The notes under the pieces are model-generated. The model made no database searches. It saw only the letters and a list, made by a program, of their open reading frames with translations, and was not told the origin of the DNA. A stretch of 64,000 nucleotides of DNA from Dryocola sp. LX212. GTDB taxonomy: Bacteria > Pseudomonadota > Gammaproteobacteria > Enterobacterales > Enterobacteriaceae. The position numbers and the translations under genes were made by a program. The number at the start of each line of letters is the position of its first letter. Position 1 is the first letter of the stretch. The DNA lies in the NCBI GenBank assembly GCA_041504365.1, contig CP167917.1, forward strand, positions 3,534,001-3,598,000, read 5' to 3'. Positions 35,869 to 43,935 of this stretch are shown one piece after another.

Positions 35869-36606
35869 ATGGACAGTCCCGCGACAATTTCAAACGACAA
35901 TCATCAGCACGAAGCGACCTGGGTTGAGGGGCTGAAAGACAGTTTGCCCATCGTCATCAGTTACCTCCCCGTGGCCTTTGCCTTCGGTCTGAACGCCACT
36001 AAGCTGGGGTTTACCCCGCTCGAAAGCCTGTTTTTCTCCTGCATTATCTACGCTGGTGCCAGCCAGTTTGTGATCACCGCGCTGCTGGCGGCGGGTAGCT
36101 CTCTGTGGGTGGCTGCCCTGACCGTGATGGCGATGGACGTCCGCCACGTGCTATACGGCCCCTCGCTACGCCAGCGAATCACTAAAACGCTCAGCAGGCC
36201 CAAAACGGCAGTCTGGGCCTTCGGGCTGACGGACGAGGTGTTTGCCGCTGCCACCGCGAAACTGGTGCGCGACAACCGGCGCTGGAGCGAAAACTGGATG
36301 ATCGGCATCGCCTTCAGCTCCTGGTTTTCCTGGGTGCTCGGCACCGCGCTCGGCTCCTGGTCCGGCAATGGCCTGCTCGATAGCTTCCCAGCTGTGGAGG
36401 CCGCATTAAGCTTTATGCTTCCCGTGCTGTTCCTGAGCTTCCTGCTCGCCTCGTTCCAGCGTAAGCAGTCCTGGACCGTTACCGCCGCCCTGGCGGGTGC
36501 CCTGCTCGGCGTGACGCTGGTGTCGATACCAGCCGCGATTCTGGCCGGTATCGTCTGCGGCTGCCTGGCCGCCGTGATCCAGGCGTTTTATCAGGAGGAG
36601 GCGTAA
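35869..36606 (+). CDS. ygaZ: YgaZ, AzlC-type valine exporter subunit
   Basis: The 245-residue product has the AzlC-family features: [40 protein letters not shown], and [16 protein letters not shown], and the same length as E. coli YgaZ. YgaZ with YgaH exports L-valine and other branched-chain amino acids, probably as an inner-membrane complex. Its stop overlaps the ygaH start by one base (TAATG). The start has only a weak binding site; a hairpin at about 35764 to 35789 lies upstream. Confidence 0.93.
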   Translation: MDSPATISNDNHQHEATWVEGLKDSLPIVISYLPVAFAFGLNATKLGFTPLESLFFSCIIYAGASQFVITALLAAGSSLWVAALTVMAMDVRHVLYGPSLRQRITKTLSRPKTAVWAFGLTDEVFAAATAKLVRDNRRWSENWMIGIAFSSWFSWVLGTALGSWSGNGLLDSFPAVEAALSFMLPVLFLSFLLASFQRKQSWTVTAALAGALLGVTLVSIPAAILAGIVCGCLAAVIQAFYQEEA

Positions 36607-36941
36607 TGAGCACCCAGGTCCTGCTACTCGGCCTGCTGGTCGGCTTAGCCAACTATTTATTCCGCTATTTACCCCTTCGTCTGCGTGCAAACGCCACTCG
36701 CCCCGCTAAGCGCGGCGCCACCGGTGTGCTGCTGGATAGCATCGGCATCGCCTCAATCTGCGCGCTGCTGGTGGTCTCCTGCGCCCCGGAAATCATGCAT
36801 GACAGCAGGCGGCTGCTGCCGACGCTGGTCGGTTTTGCGGTTCTCGGCGTGAGCTTTTATAAGACTCGTAGCATTATCATTCCTACGCTTCTCAGTGCTC
36901 TGGGTTATGGATTAGCCTGGAAACTCATGATGGTGATATAG
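36606..36941 (+). CDS. ygaH: YgaH, AzlD-type valine exporter subunit
   Basis: The 111-residue product has four membrane helices and the AzlD pattern ([40 protein letters not shown]). It is the small subunit that works with YgaZ. Length equals that of E. coli YgaH. The shared stop/start base with ygaZ indicates translational coupling. Confidence 0.92.
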   Translation: MSTQVLLLGLLVGLANYLFRYLPLRLRANATRPAKRGATGVLLDSIGIASICALLVVSCAPEIMHDSRRLLPTLVGFAVLGVSFYKTRSIIIPTLLSALGYGLAWKLMMVI

Positions 36942-37032
36942 ACCCGACGGATAAAAAATCCCTGAACAATAGATTTACTTTATTTGTCACCATCGTTACT
37001 ATATCGGCTGCAACTAATGAGGTTATGCCAAA

Positions 37033-37563
37033 ATGGATAGTTCGTTTACGCCCATTGAACAAATGCTAAAATTTCGCGCCAAACGCCATCAGGACTTCCC
37101 GTACCAGGAGATCCTGCTGACCCGTCTGTGCATGCACATGCAGGGTAAGCTGCTGGAAAACCGCAATAAGATGCTGAAGGCTCAGGGGATTAACGAAACG
37201 TTGTTTATGGCGTTAATCACTCTTGAGTCCCAGGAGAACCACAGCATTCAGCCCTCTGAGCTAAGCTGTGCGTTGGGATCGTCCCGTACCAACGCGACGC
37301 GCATTGCCGACGAGCTGGAAAAGCGGGGCTGGATTGAACGCCGTGAAAGCGACAACGACCGTCGCTGTCTGCATTTGCAGCTGACCGATAAAGGTCATGA
37401 ATTCCTGCGTCAGGTCCTGCCACCGCAGCATAACTGCCTGCACGAGCTGTGGTCTTCCCTGAGCGGCTCTGAAAAAGAGCAGCTGGAAGCCATCACCCGC
37501 AAGCTGCTGACTCGTCTGGACAAAATGGACGTAGACCAGACCATGCTGGAAGCCGTTCGCTGA
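37033..37563 (+). CDS. emrR: EmrR (MprA), MarR-family repressor
   Basis: The 176-residue product matches E. coli EmrR in length and sequence: [20 protein letters not shown], the winged helix (residues about 75 to 130: [40 protein letters not shown]) and C-terminal dimer helix. It represses emrRAB and is released by phenolic and uncoupler compounds. Start preceded by AATGAGGTTATGCC. Confidence 0.96.
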   Translation: MDSSFTPIEQMLKFRAKRHQDFPYQEILLTRLCMHMQGKLLENRNKMLKAQGINETLFMALITLESQENHSIQPSELSCALGSSRTNATRIADELEKRGWIERRESDNDRRCLHLQLTDKGHEFLRQVLPPQHNCLHELWSSLSGSEKEQLEAITRKLLTRLDKMDVDQTMLEAVR

Positions 37564-37610
37564 CAGGACGCGTCAGACTCGATTAAGCATCCCGGAAAAC
37601 AGATAACTAC

Positions 37611-37639
37611 AGAGGCCAGCAACTCCATTGCTGGCCTCT
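37611..37639 (+). promoter_or_regulatory. Strong hairpin without a T-run between emrR and emrA
   Basis: AGAGGCCAGCAA pairs perfectly over 12 bases with TTGCTGGCCTCT around a CTCCA loop. No run of T follows, so it is not a simple terminator; it may partially terminate or stabilise the emrR message. Confidence 0.6.
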
Positions 37640-37694
37640 ATGCACTAACGGGTCAGCAAAGCTGACCATAATAATAATAAGTTTGGAGATTAGC

Positions 37695-38870
37695 ATGAGC
37701 GCACATGCGGAGCATGAAACCCCGCAGCAACCGGTGAACAATAAGAAAGGCAAGCGTAAGACCGCCCTTCTGCTGTTGACCTTGCTCTTCGTCATTATTG
37801 CTGTGGCATATGGAATTTACTGGTTCTTAGTCTTACGCCATTACGAAAACACGGACGATGCGTACGTCGCCGGTAACCAGGTGCAGATCATGTCCCAGGT
37901 TTCAGGCAGCGTCACCAAGGTCTGGGCTGACAATACTGATTTTGTAAAACAGGGTGATGTGCTGGTCACGCTCGACCAGGCCGACGCCCAACAGGCGTTC
38001 GATAAGGCGCAGACCGTGCTGGCCTCCAGCGTGCGTCAGACACGCCAGCAGATGATCAACAGCAAGCAGTATCAGGCCAATATTGAGCTGAAAAAGACCG
38101 CGCTGGCCCAGGCGCAAAGCGACCTGAACCGTCGTATACCTTTAGGCAGCGCAAACCTGATTGGCCGTGAAGAGCTGCAGCACGCCCGTGACACCGTGGC
38201 ATCCGCTCAGGCAGCGCTGGACGTCGCCGTTCAGCAGTACAACGCCAACCAGGCAATGATCCTCGGTACAAAACTCGAAGAGCAGCCCAACGTGAAGCAG
38301 GCCGCCGCCGAATTGCGTAACGCATGGATGGCCCTGCAGCGTACCAAAATCGTCAGCCCGATGACCGGCTATGTTTCCCGCCGTGCGGTGCAGGTCGGCG
38401 CGCAAATCAGCCCGACCACGCCTCTGATGGCCATCGTGCCGGCCAGCGGCCTGTGGGTTGATGCCAACTTCAAAGAAACCCAACTGGCACATATGCGTAT
38501 TGGGCAATCTGCGACCGTCGTCAGCGATATCTACGGCGACAACGTTGAATACACCGGCAGGGTTGTCGGCCTGGATATGGGGACCGGCAGCGCCTTCTCT
38601 TTGCTGCCAGCCCAGAACGCCACCGGTAACTGGATCAAAGTGGTTCAGCGTCTGCCGGTGCGTATCGAGCTGGATGCAAAACAGCTCGAACAGCATCCGC
38701 TGCGCATCGGCCTGTCGACCCTGGTCACCGTGAACACGACGGATCGCGATGGCAGCATGCTGGCAAGCAAGAGCCGTACCTCACCGGTTTACGAAAGTAA
38801 CGCCCGCGAGCTGGATCTGGCGCCGGTAAACCAGCTGATTAACCAGATTATCCAGGCGAATGCGGGTTAA
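37695..38870 (+). CDS. emrA: EmrA, multidrug efflux membrane-fusion protein
   Basis: The start at 37695 follows TTTGGAGATTAGC and gives MSAHAEHETPQQPVNNKKGK, as in E. coli EmrA. One N-terminal membrane helix (residues about 25 to 47) is followed by HlyD-family lipoyl halves (YVAGNQVQIMSQVSGSVTKV and TGYVSRRAVQVGAQISPTTP) and a coiled coil. The 391-residue length is normal. It links EmrB to TolC for export of hydrophobic drugs and uncouplers. The frame from 37683 adds only four unlikely residues. Confidence 0.96.
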   Translation: MSAHAEHETPQQPVNNKKGKRKTALLLLTLLFVIIAVAYGIYWFLVLRHYENTDDAYVAGNQVQIMSQVSGSVTKVWADNTDFVKQGDVLVTLDQADAQQAFDKAQTVLASSVRQTRQQMINSKQYQANIELKKTALAQAQSDLNRRIPLGSANLIGREELQHARDTVASAQAALDVAVQQYNANQAMILGTKLEEQPNVKQAAAELRNAWMALQRTKIVSPMTGYVSRRAVQVGAQISPTTPLMAIVPASGLWVDANFKETQLAHMRIGQSATVVSDIYGDNVEYTGRVVGLDMGTGSAFSLLPAQNATGNWIKVVQRLPVRIELDAKQLEQHPLRIGLSTLVTVNTTDRDGSMLASKSRTSPVYESNARELDLAPVNQLINQIIQANAG

Positions 38871-38885
38871 TAAAGCGGAGGTTGT

Positions 38886-40424
38886 ATGGCGCAGCTTAAA
38901 CCGCTAGAAGGAGCCCAGCTGGTCATCATGACCATCGCGCTGTCTCTGGCAACCTTTATGCAGGTGCTGGACTCCACCATCGCCAACGTGGCGATCCCGA
39001 CCATTGCCGGGAACCTTGGCTCGTCCCTGAGCCAGGGGACATGGGTTATCACCTCCTTCGGGGTGGCGAACGCCATCTCGATCCCGCTCACCGGCTGGCT
39101 GGCTAAACGCTTCGGCGAAGTGAAGCTGTTCCTGTGGTCGACCATCCTGTTTGTTATCGCCTCCTGGGCGTGCGGCGTCTCCAATAGCCTTGAGATGCTG
39201 ATCTTCTTCCGGGTCCTGCAGGGGATTGTCGCCGGGCCGCTGATCCCGCTGTCGCAAAGCCTGTTGTTAAGCAACTATCCACCGGCCAAGCGCAGCATTG
39301 CGCTGGCGATGTGGTCGATGACGGTCATCGTTGCGCCGATCTTCGGGCCGATCCTCGGCGGCTACATCAGCGATAACTATCACTGGGGCTGGATCTTCTT
39401 TATCAACGTGCCGATCGGCGTGGTCGTGGTACTGATGACGCTGCAAACGCTGCGGGGTCGGGAAACGCGAACCGAAAACCGGCGTATCGACGCCATCGGC
39501 CTTGCGCTGCTGGTGGTGGGGATTGGTAGCCTGCAGGTCATGCTCGACCGCGGTAAAGAGCTGGACTGGTTTAACTCAACAGAAATCATCGTGCTAACCA
39601 TCGTTGCGGTGGTGGCGATAAGCTTCCTGATTGTCTGGGAGCTGACGGACGATAACCCGATAGTTGACCTGTCGCTGTTTAAGTCGCGCAATTTTACCAT
39701 CGGCTGCCTGTGTATCAGCCTTGCCTACATGCTCTACTTCGGCGCGATTGTTCTGCTGCCGCAGCTGCTGCAGGAGGTATACGGCTACACCGCAACCTGG
39801 GCGGGCCTGGCTTCTGCTCCCGTTGGGATTCTGCCGGTACTGCTGTCACCGATCATCGGGCGCTTTGCGCACAAGCTCGATATGCGGCGGCTGGTGACGT
39901 TCAGCTTTATCATGTACGCAGTCTGTTTCTACTGGCGCGCGTACACCTTCGAGCCGGGGATGGACTTTGGCGGATCGGCGTGGCCGCAGTTTATTCAGGG
40001 CTTCGCGGTGGCGTGCTTCTTTATGCCGCTGACGACCATTACGCTGTCCGGCCTGCCGCCTGAACGTCTGGCGGCGGCATCAAGCCTGTCGAACTTCACC
40101 CGAACGCTGGCTGGTTCTATAGGTACGTCGATAACCACTACGCTGTGGACTAACCGTGAATCACTGCACCACGCGCAGCTCACGGAGTCGGTCACGCCGT
40201 TTAACCAGAATGCCGTGCAGATGTACAACGATCTGCAGAATCTGGGAATGTCGACCCAGCAGGCGTCCGGCTTTATTGCCCAGCAGATCACAAGCCAGGG
40301 GCTGATTATCTCGGCAAATGAGATTTTCTGGGTCTCCGGCGGCGTGTTCATTCTGCTGCTGGGGCTGGTCTGGTTCGCCAAACCGCCGTTTGGTGCAGGC
40401 GGCGGCGCCGGTGGTGCGCACTAA
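38886..40424 (+). CDS. emrB: EmrB, multidrug efflux MFS transporter
   Basis: The 512-residue product has fourteen membrane helices as in the DHA2 family, with the DSTIANVAIPTIAGNL motif in helix 1 and FRVLQGIVAGPLIPLSQSLL. GCGGAGG precedes the ATG, and the gene lies 15 bases after emrA. It pumps hydrophobic compounds through the EmrA-TolC conduit. The glycine-rich C-terminus (GAGGGAGGAH) is slightly longer than in E. coli. Confidence 0.96.
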   Translation: MAQLKPLEGAQLVIMTIALSLATFMQVLDSTIANVAIPTIAGNLGSSLSQGTWVITSFGVANAISIPLTGWLAKRFGEVKLFLWSTILFVIASWACGVSNSLEMLIFFRVLQGIVAGPLIPLSQSLLLSNYPPAKRSIALAMWSMTVIVAPIFGPILGGYISDNYHWGWIFFINVPIGVVVVLMTLQTLRGRETRTENRRIDAIGLALLVVGIGSLQVMLDRGKELDWFNSTEIIVLTIVAVVAISFLIVWELTDDNPIVDLSLFKSRNFTIGCLCISLAYMLYFGAIVLLPQLLQEVYGYTATWAGLASAPVGILPVLLSPIIGRFAHKLDMRRLVTFSFIMYAVCFYWRAYTFEPGMDFGGSAWPQFIQGFAVACFFMPLTTITLSGLPPERLAAASSLSNFTRTLAGSIGTSITTTLWTNRESLHHAQLTESVTPFNQNAVQMYNDLQNLGMSTQQASGFIAQQITSQGLIISANEIFWVSGGVFILLLGLVWFAKPPFGAGGGAGGAH

Positions 40425-40431
40425 AATTGTC

Positions 40432-40456
40432 GGGTAGCGCTCGCTTACCCGAACTA
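40432..40456 (+). repeat. Short REP-like palindrome after emrB
   Basis: GGGTAGCGCTCGCTTACCCG is a short REP-like palindrome followed by AACTACAAAAAC, like the tails of other REPs here. Confidence 0.55.
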
Positions 40457-40461
40457 CAAAA

Positions 40462-40503
40462 ACAGCCGTAGGGTGGATCGCCTTTGCACCCTATGGCTGT
40501 TTC
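40462..40503 (+). terminator. Terminator of emrRAB
   Basis: ACAGCCGTAGGGTG pairs with CACCCTATGGCTGT, one mismatch, with a GATCGCCTTTG loop and TTCT after it. Confidence 0.75.
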
Positions 40504-40587
40504 TCAGCACAGGTTGTCAGTTGTGCGCCAGTAATCTCCCCAACTAGTTGTCAGGATAAAGTCTGACCCGAGCAAAGGAGATCCCAC

Positions 40588-42258
40588 ATGTTGCAAGACC
40601 CGTCGCAAAAATACCTTCCGCATCCACCGGTTAATCTGCCGGATCGTCAGTGGCCGAATAAACAGCTAACCCATGCTCCGCGATGGCTTTCCACCGACCT
40701 ACGCGACGGCAACCAGGCACTGGCTGAGCCGATGGACAGCGCGCGCAAGCTGCGCTTCTGGGAACGGCTGCTCAAATGCGGTTTTAAAGAAATCGAGGTG
40801 GCGTTCCCGGCAGCCTCAGAAACGGATTTTCAGTTTGTGCGCCAGCTGATTGAAGAGCGCCGCATCCCGGAAGACGTCACCATCCAGGTCCTGACCCAGG
40901 CGCGTAGCGATCTTATCGAGCGCACCTTTGCGGCATTGCAGGATGCCCACCGCGCAACCGTGCATCTTTATAACGCCACCGCCCCGCTCTTCCGCCGCCT
41001 GGTGTTCCGCCAGAGCAAAGAGGAGATCGTTCAGCTTGCCGTCAGCGCCACGCGCCAGATCCGCGCCCTGTGCGAAGCTCATCCGCAAACGCAGTGGAGT
41101 TATGAATACTCCCCGGAAACGTTTTGCTTTACCGAGCCTGACTTCGCCCTGCAAATCTGCGAGGCGGTAGCGGACGTGTGGGAACCCTGCGCCGAACGGC
41201 CAATGATTATCAACCTGCCGGCGACGGTGGAGGTCAATACGCCAAACGTCTACGCCGATCAGATCGAATATTTCTGCCGCCGCTTCTCACGGCGTAATGC
41301 CGTGTGCATCAGCGTGCATCCTCATAACGATCGGGGAAGCGGCGTCGCCAGCGCGGAGCTGGCAATACTGGCAGGAGCCGATCGCGTGGAAGGCTGCTTA
41401 TTCGGTAACGGCGAACGCACCGGGAACGTCTGCCTGGTGACTATGGCGATGAACCTCTACAGCCAGGGGATATCGCCACGGCTCGACTTCAGCGATATGA
41501 AGCAGGTCGTGGAAGTTGTCGAACAATGTAATCAGCTGCCCGTCCATCCTCGCCATCCCTACGCCGGTAAGCTGGCCTTTACGGCCTTTTCCGGTTCGCA
41601 TCAGGATGCCATTAAAAAAGGATTTACCGCGCGCCAGCAGGCTTCCGATTCACGCTGGGAGATGCCTTATCTGCCCGTCGATCCGAACGATATCGGCTGC
41701 AGCTACGAAGCGGTGATCCGCGTTAACAGCCAGTCCGGTAAAAGCGGCGCGGCGTGGGTGCTGGAGCAGAATCACGGCCTGATGCTGCCGCGCGCTTTGC
41801 AGCAGGATTTCAGCCGTCACGTACAGGAGCAGACCGATCGCGACGGAAACGAGATGACGCTGGCCGCCATCTGGCAGCTCTTCCGCGAGCTGTACGGGCA
41901 TCACAAGGCCGCCGGACGGCAGCTGCTGGATTACCGTAGCGAAAGCCAGGGAGAGGGCCTGCTGTCGCTCCAGGCACGTATTCAGGCGGAAGTTGGCGTT
42001 ATTACGCTTCAGGGAAAAGGAAATGGTCTGCTGTCCGCCGCTGCCGATGCCCTGAAAAGCCTGATTAACGTCGCGTTCGCCATTGATGACTACCATGAAC
42101 ACACGCTCGGCAGGCACAGCGAGAGCCGTTCGGCGGCCTATATCCGCTGCACCTTCGCGAAAGGCGAAAGCCGCTGGGGCGTGGGTATCGATAACGACGT
42201 GGCGCGGGCTTCGCTTCAGGCGTTGCTTAATGCACTGCCGTCAGACGAGCGGTTCTGA
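40588..42258 (+). CDS. leuA: 2-isopropylmalate synthase, LeuA type 2
   Basis: The 556-residue product is a DRE-TIM aldolase: the catalytic start RDGNQALAEPMDSARKLRF carries R-D-G-N-Q, the metal ligands are in SVHPHNDRGSGVASAE (H-x-H) and LFGNGERTGNVCL, and a LeuA dimer/regulatory domain covers about residues 430 to 556. This is the type-2 form (560 to 600 residues) that begins with a TIM-barrel extension, typical of actinobacteria and some proteobacteria; the leu-operon enzyme of enterobacteria is type 1 and about 520 residues. It makes 2-isopropylmalate from 2-oxoisovalerate and acetyl-CoA, but the chain-elongation of other 2-oxoacids is possible. AAAGGAGATCC precedes the ATG. Its end overlaps the convergent AraC gene by 43 bases. 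Confidence 0.88.
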   Translation: MLQDPSQKYLPHPPVNLPDRQWPNKQLTHAPRWLSTDLRDGNQALAEPMDSARKLRFWERLLKCGFKEIEVAFPAASETDFQFVRQLIEERRIPEDVTIQVLTQARSDLIERTFAALQDAHRATVHLYNATAPLFRRLVFRQSKEEIVQLAVSATRQIRALCEAHPQTQWSYEYSPETFCFTEPDFALQICEAVADVWEPCAERPMIINLPATVEVNTPNVYADQIEYFCRRFSRRNAVCISVHPHNDRGSGVASAELAILAGADRVEGCLFGNGERTGNVCLVTMAMNLYSQGISPRLDFSDMKQVVEVVEQCNQLPVHPRHPYAGKLAFTAFSGSHQDAIKKGFTARQQASDSRWEMPYLPVDPNDIGCSYEAVIRVNSQSGKSGAAWVLEQNHGLMLPRALQQDFSRHVQEQTDRDGNEMTLAAIWQLFRELYGHHKAAGRQLLDYRSESQGEGLLSLQARIQAEVGVITLQGKGNGLLSAAADALKSLINVAFAIDDYHEHTLGRHSESRSAAYIRCTFAKGESRWGVGIDNDVARASLQALLNALPSDERF

Positions 42259-43013
42259 TGGAAGTAGTCGCCGGGGGAAACACCAAGGGTACGTCGGAAC
42301 ATGGCGCTGAACGCGCTGTGGCTCTCGTAGCCTAAATCCAGCGCTACCCGCAATACGGACTGGCCCTGGGCAAGACGGCTCAGGGCTTCCATCAGCCGCG
42401 CCCGCCGTACCCACTCGCTGAACGCCAGCCCGGTTTGCTGACGGAAATGCCGCAGCAGGGTCCTTTCACTGATATTGAGCAGCCCGGCGGCCAGCGCCGT
42501 GCTCCAGGTTTTGCCGGGTTCGGCCTGGATCTGACGACAAAGCGCCAGTAAGGCCGCCGACGCCGGTTCAGGTAAATTAAACGGCAGCACCGTCATCACG
42601 CGGATCTCATCGAGGATCAGCTCATAGATCCGCTCTTCCCTGCTCCCGGCCGCGTAGCTTTCGGGCAGCGTCAGCGAGCTGATAATAAGCTCACGCAGCA
42701 AATCTGAGATTTGCACCACCTGGCAAACCGAGGGCAGGTCCGCCCGCGCAAAAGGGTCAATGAACAACGTTCGGGCTGCAACATACCCCGTAACCTGAAA
42801 GCGATGCTGCGTCCCAGCAGGAAGCCATACGCCGCGGCTTGGCGGCACCACCCAGTATCCCTGCTCCGTCTCAACCCGCACCACGCCGCTGAGCGCGTGC
42901 AGAAGCTGCGCGCAATCGTGGCTGTGCCATGGCTCGGTAGCGCCATGCGGATAATCATGGGCAAACGGCACCAGCGGGCGGGTTGCGAAACTGAACTGGA
43001 GAGTGGTAGACAT
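42216..43013 (-). CDS. AraC-family regulator (cupin plus HTH), convergent with leuA
   Basis: The 265-residue product has a cupin-like N-terminus (HDYPHGATEPWHSHDCAQLL, then WVVPPSRGVWLPAGTQHRF) and two C-terminal helix-turn-helix units (about residues 165 to 255: LLNISERTLLRHFRQQTGLA and LDLGYESHSAFSAMFRRTLG). This layout is that of NimR/YeaM-type AraC proteins. The effector and target are unknown; the overlap with leuA is only physical. AraC regulators of this type often govern a neighbouring exporter (NimT in E. coli), which is missing here. Confidence 0.88.
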   Translation of the reverse strand: MSTTLQFSFATRPLVPFAHDYPHGATEPWHSHDCAQLLHALSGVVRVETEQGYWVVPPSRGVWLPAGTQHRFQVTGYVAARTLFIDPFARADLPSVCQVVQISDLLRELIISSLTLPESYAAGSREERIYELILDEIRVMTVLPFNLPEPASAALLALCRQIQAEPGKTWSTALAAGLLNISERTLLRHFRQQTGLAFSEWVRRARLMEALSRLAQGQSVLRVALDLGYESHSAFSAMFRRTLGVSPGDYFHQNRSSDGSALSNA

Positions 43014-43028
43014 AATTTTATTTCTTTA

Positions 43029-43053
43029 TAAAAAAGGAGCCGTCAGGCTCCTT
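43029..43053 (-). terminator. Minus-strand terminator upstream of the AraC gene
   Basis: AAGGAGCC and GGCTCCTT arms with a GTCA loop; in the minus direction this is followed by six T. It stops transcripts from luxS before they enter the AraC gene. Confidence 0.75.
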
Positions 43054-43150
43054 CAGAATGATGACAAACCTGAAATATTTAACGAATGAACAGATCTCAT
43101 CAAAAAAATAACCAGGAAAATCAATTCATTGATATTCGGCTGCTAATCAC

Positions 43151-43182
43151 AAAGAAGGAAAAACCACGCTTTTTCCTTCTTT
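43151..43182 (-). terminator. Second hairpin downstream of luxS
   Basis: AAAGAAGGAAAAA and TTTTTCCTTCTTT arms around CCACGC form a perfect 13-base stem; acts in both directions. Confidence 0.65.
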
Positions 43183-43192
43183 GTCAGCAATC

Positions 43193-43216
43193 AAAAGGAG
43201 CCATCCGGCTCCTTTT
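43193..43216 (-). terminator. Terminator downstream of luxS
   Basis: AAAAGGAGCC and GGCTCCTTTT arms with an ATCC loop form a bidirectional terminator 50 bases after luxS. Confidence 0.8.
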
Positions 43217-43230
43217 GTCGACAAGCTATG

Positions 43231-43259
43231 TCGGATGACGCTGCGCTTATCCGACCTAC
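43231..43259 (+). repeat. REP element downstream of luxS
   Basis: TCGGATGACGCTGCGCTTAT followed by CCGACCTAC is a standard REP unit. Confidence 0.75.
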
Positions 43260-43267
43260 TACTATTA

Positions 43268-43783
43268 CTAGATGTGCAGCTCTTTCAGCTTTTCTTTCGG
43301 CAGCGCCAGCTCGTCATTGCTGTTGACGCTCACACCGTGCTCTATGATATGGCGCGCAATGTCCTGCGCTTCCTGCAGAGAGTGCATGTGGTATGTGCCA
43401 CACTGATAGACGTTGAGTTCCGGGATCTGGTTCTGCTCTTTTACCTTCAGCACGTCTTCCATTGCCGCTTTCCATGCTTCGGCAACGCGGCTTTCTTCCG
43501 GCACGCCAATCAGGCTCATGTAAAAGCCGGTGCGGCAGCCCATCGGCGAAATATCGATGATCTCAACGCCGTTACCGTTTAAGTGATCGCGCATGAAACC
43601 TGCAAACAGGTGCTCAAGCGTATGGATCCCTTTTTCCGGCATCACTTCCTTGTTCGGGACACAAAAGCGCAGGTCGAATACGGTGATGGTATCGCCGCTT
43701 GGTGTGTGCATCGTTTTGGCTACACGTACTGCTGGCGCGCCCATGCGGGTGTGGTCGACAGTGAAACTATCCAACAATGGCAT
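43268..43783 (-). CDS. luxS: LuxS, S-ribosylhomocysteine lyase
   Basis: The 171-residue product matches E. coli LuxS in length. The metal site is visible as [10 protein letters not shown] (H-x3-H) and the cysteine in [12 protein letters not shown], with the catalytic cysteine in DQ-less [11 protein letters not shown] nearby. LuxS splits S-ribosylhomocysteine into homocysteine and the AI-2 precursor. GGAGGTGACCAG lies before the start. It is followed by three hairpins and a REP. The divergent sRNA MicA starts 70 bases upstream. Confidence 0.97.
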   Translation of the reverse strand: MPLLDSFTVDHTRMGAPAVRVAKTMHTPSGDTITVFDLRFCVPNKEVMPEKGIHTLEHLFAGFMRDHLNGNGVEIIDISPMGCRTGFYMSLIGVPEESRVAEAWKAAMEDVLKVKEQNQIPELNVYQCGTYHMHSLQEAQDIARHIIEHGVSVNSNDELALPKEKLKELHI

Positions 43784-43821
43784 CTGGTCACCTCCGATAA
43801 GTGAATTTTTTTAAAATAAAA

Positions 43822-43849
43822 TGAACCATTTTTCCCGGCACGCGTCTGA
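43822..43849 (+). promoter_or_regulatory. Probable sigma-E promoter of micA
   Basis: GAACCATTT at 43823 and TCTGAA at 43845 fit the -35 GAACTT and -10 TCTGA elements of sigma-E promoters, with the -10 ending 6 bases before the expected MicA start. In E. coli micA is transcribed by sigma-E. Confidence 0.6.
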
Positions 43850-43855
43850 ATATAT

Positions 43856-43930
43856 GAAAGACGCGCATTTGTTATCATCATCCCTGTCTTCAGAGATGAA
43901 TATTTTGGCCACATTGATTGTGGCCATTTT
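43856..43930 (+). ncRNA. micA: MicA small regulatory RNA
   Basis: The sequence GAAAGACGCGCATTTGTTAT, then CATCATCCCTG, is the 5' end of MicA, which pairs with ompA and other porin mRNAs; it lies between luxS and gshA as in E. coli. The remainder holds a short AGAGATGAA segment and a terminator hairpin GGCCACA-TTGA-TTGTGGCC followed by a T-rich tail. The terminator stem differs in its loop from that of E. coli as I remember it, which is expected for an sRNA. MicA is Hfq-dependent and represses OmpA under envelope stress. Confidence 0.92.
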
Positions 43931-43935
43931 CTTTT

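Noticed and set aside
37611-37639. Plain terminator between emrR and emrA
   Set aside because: A strong stem exists but no T-run follows, and emrA depends on transcription from the emrR promoter in E. coli.
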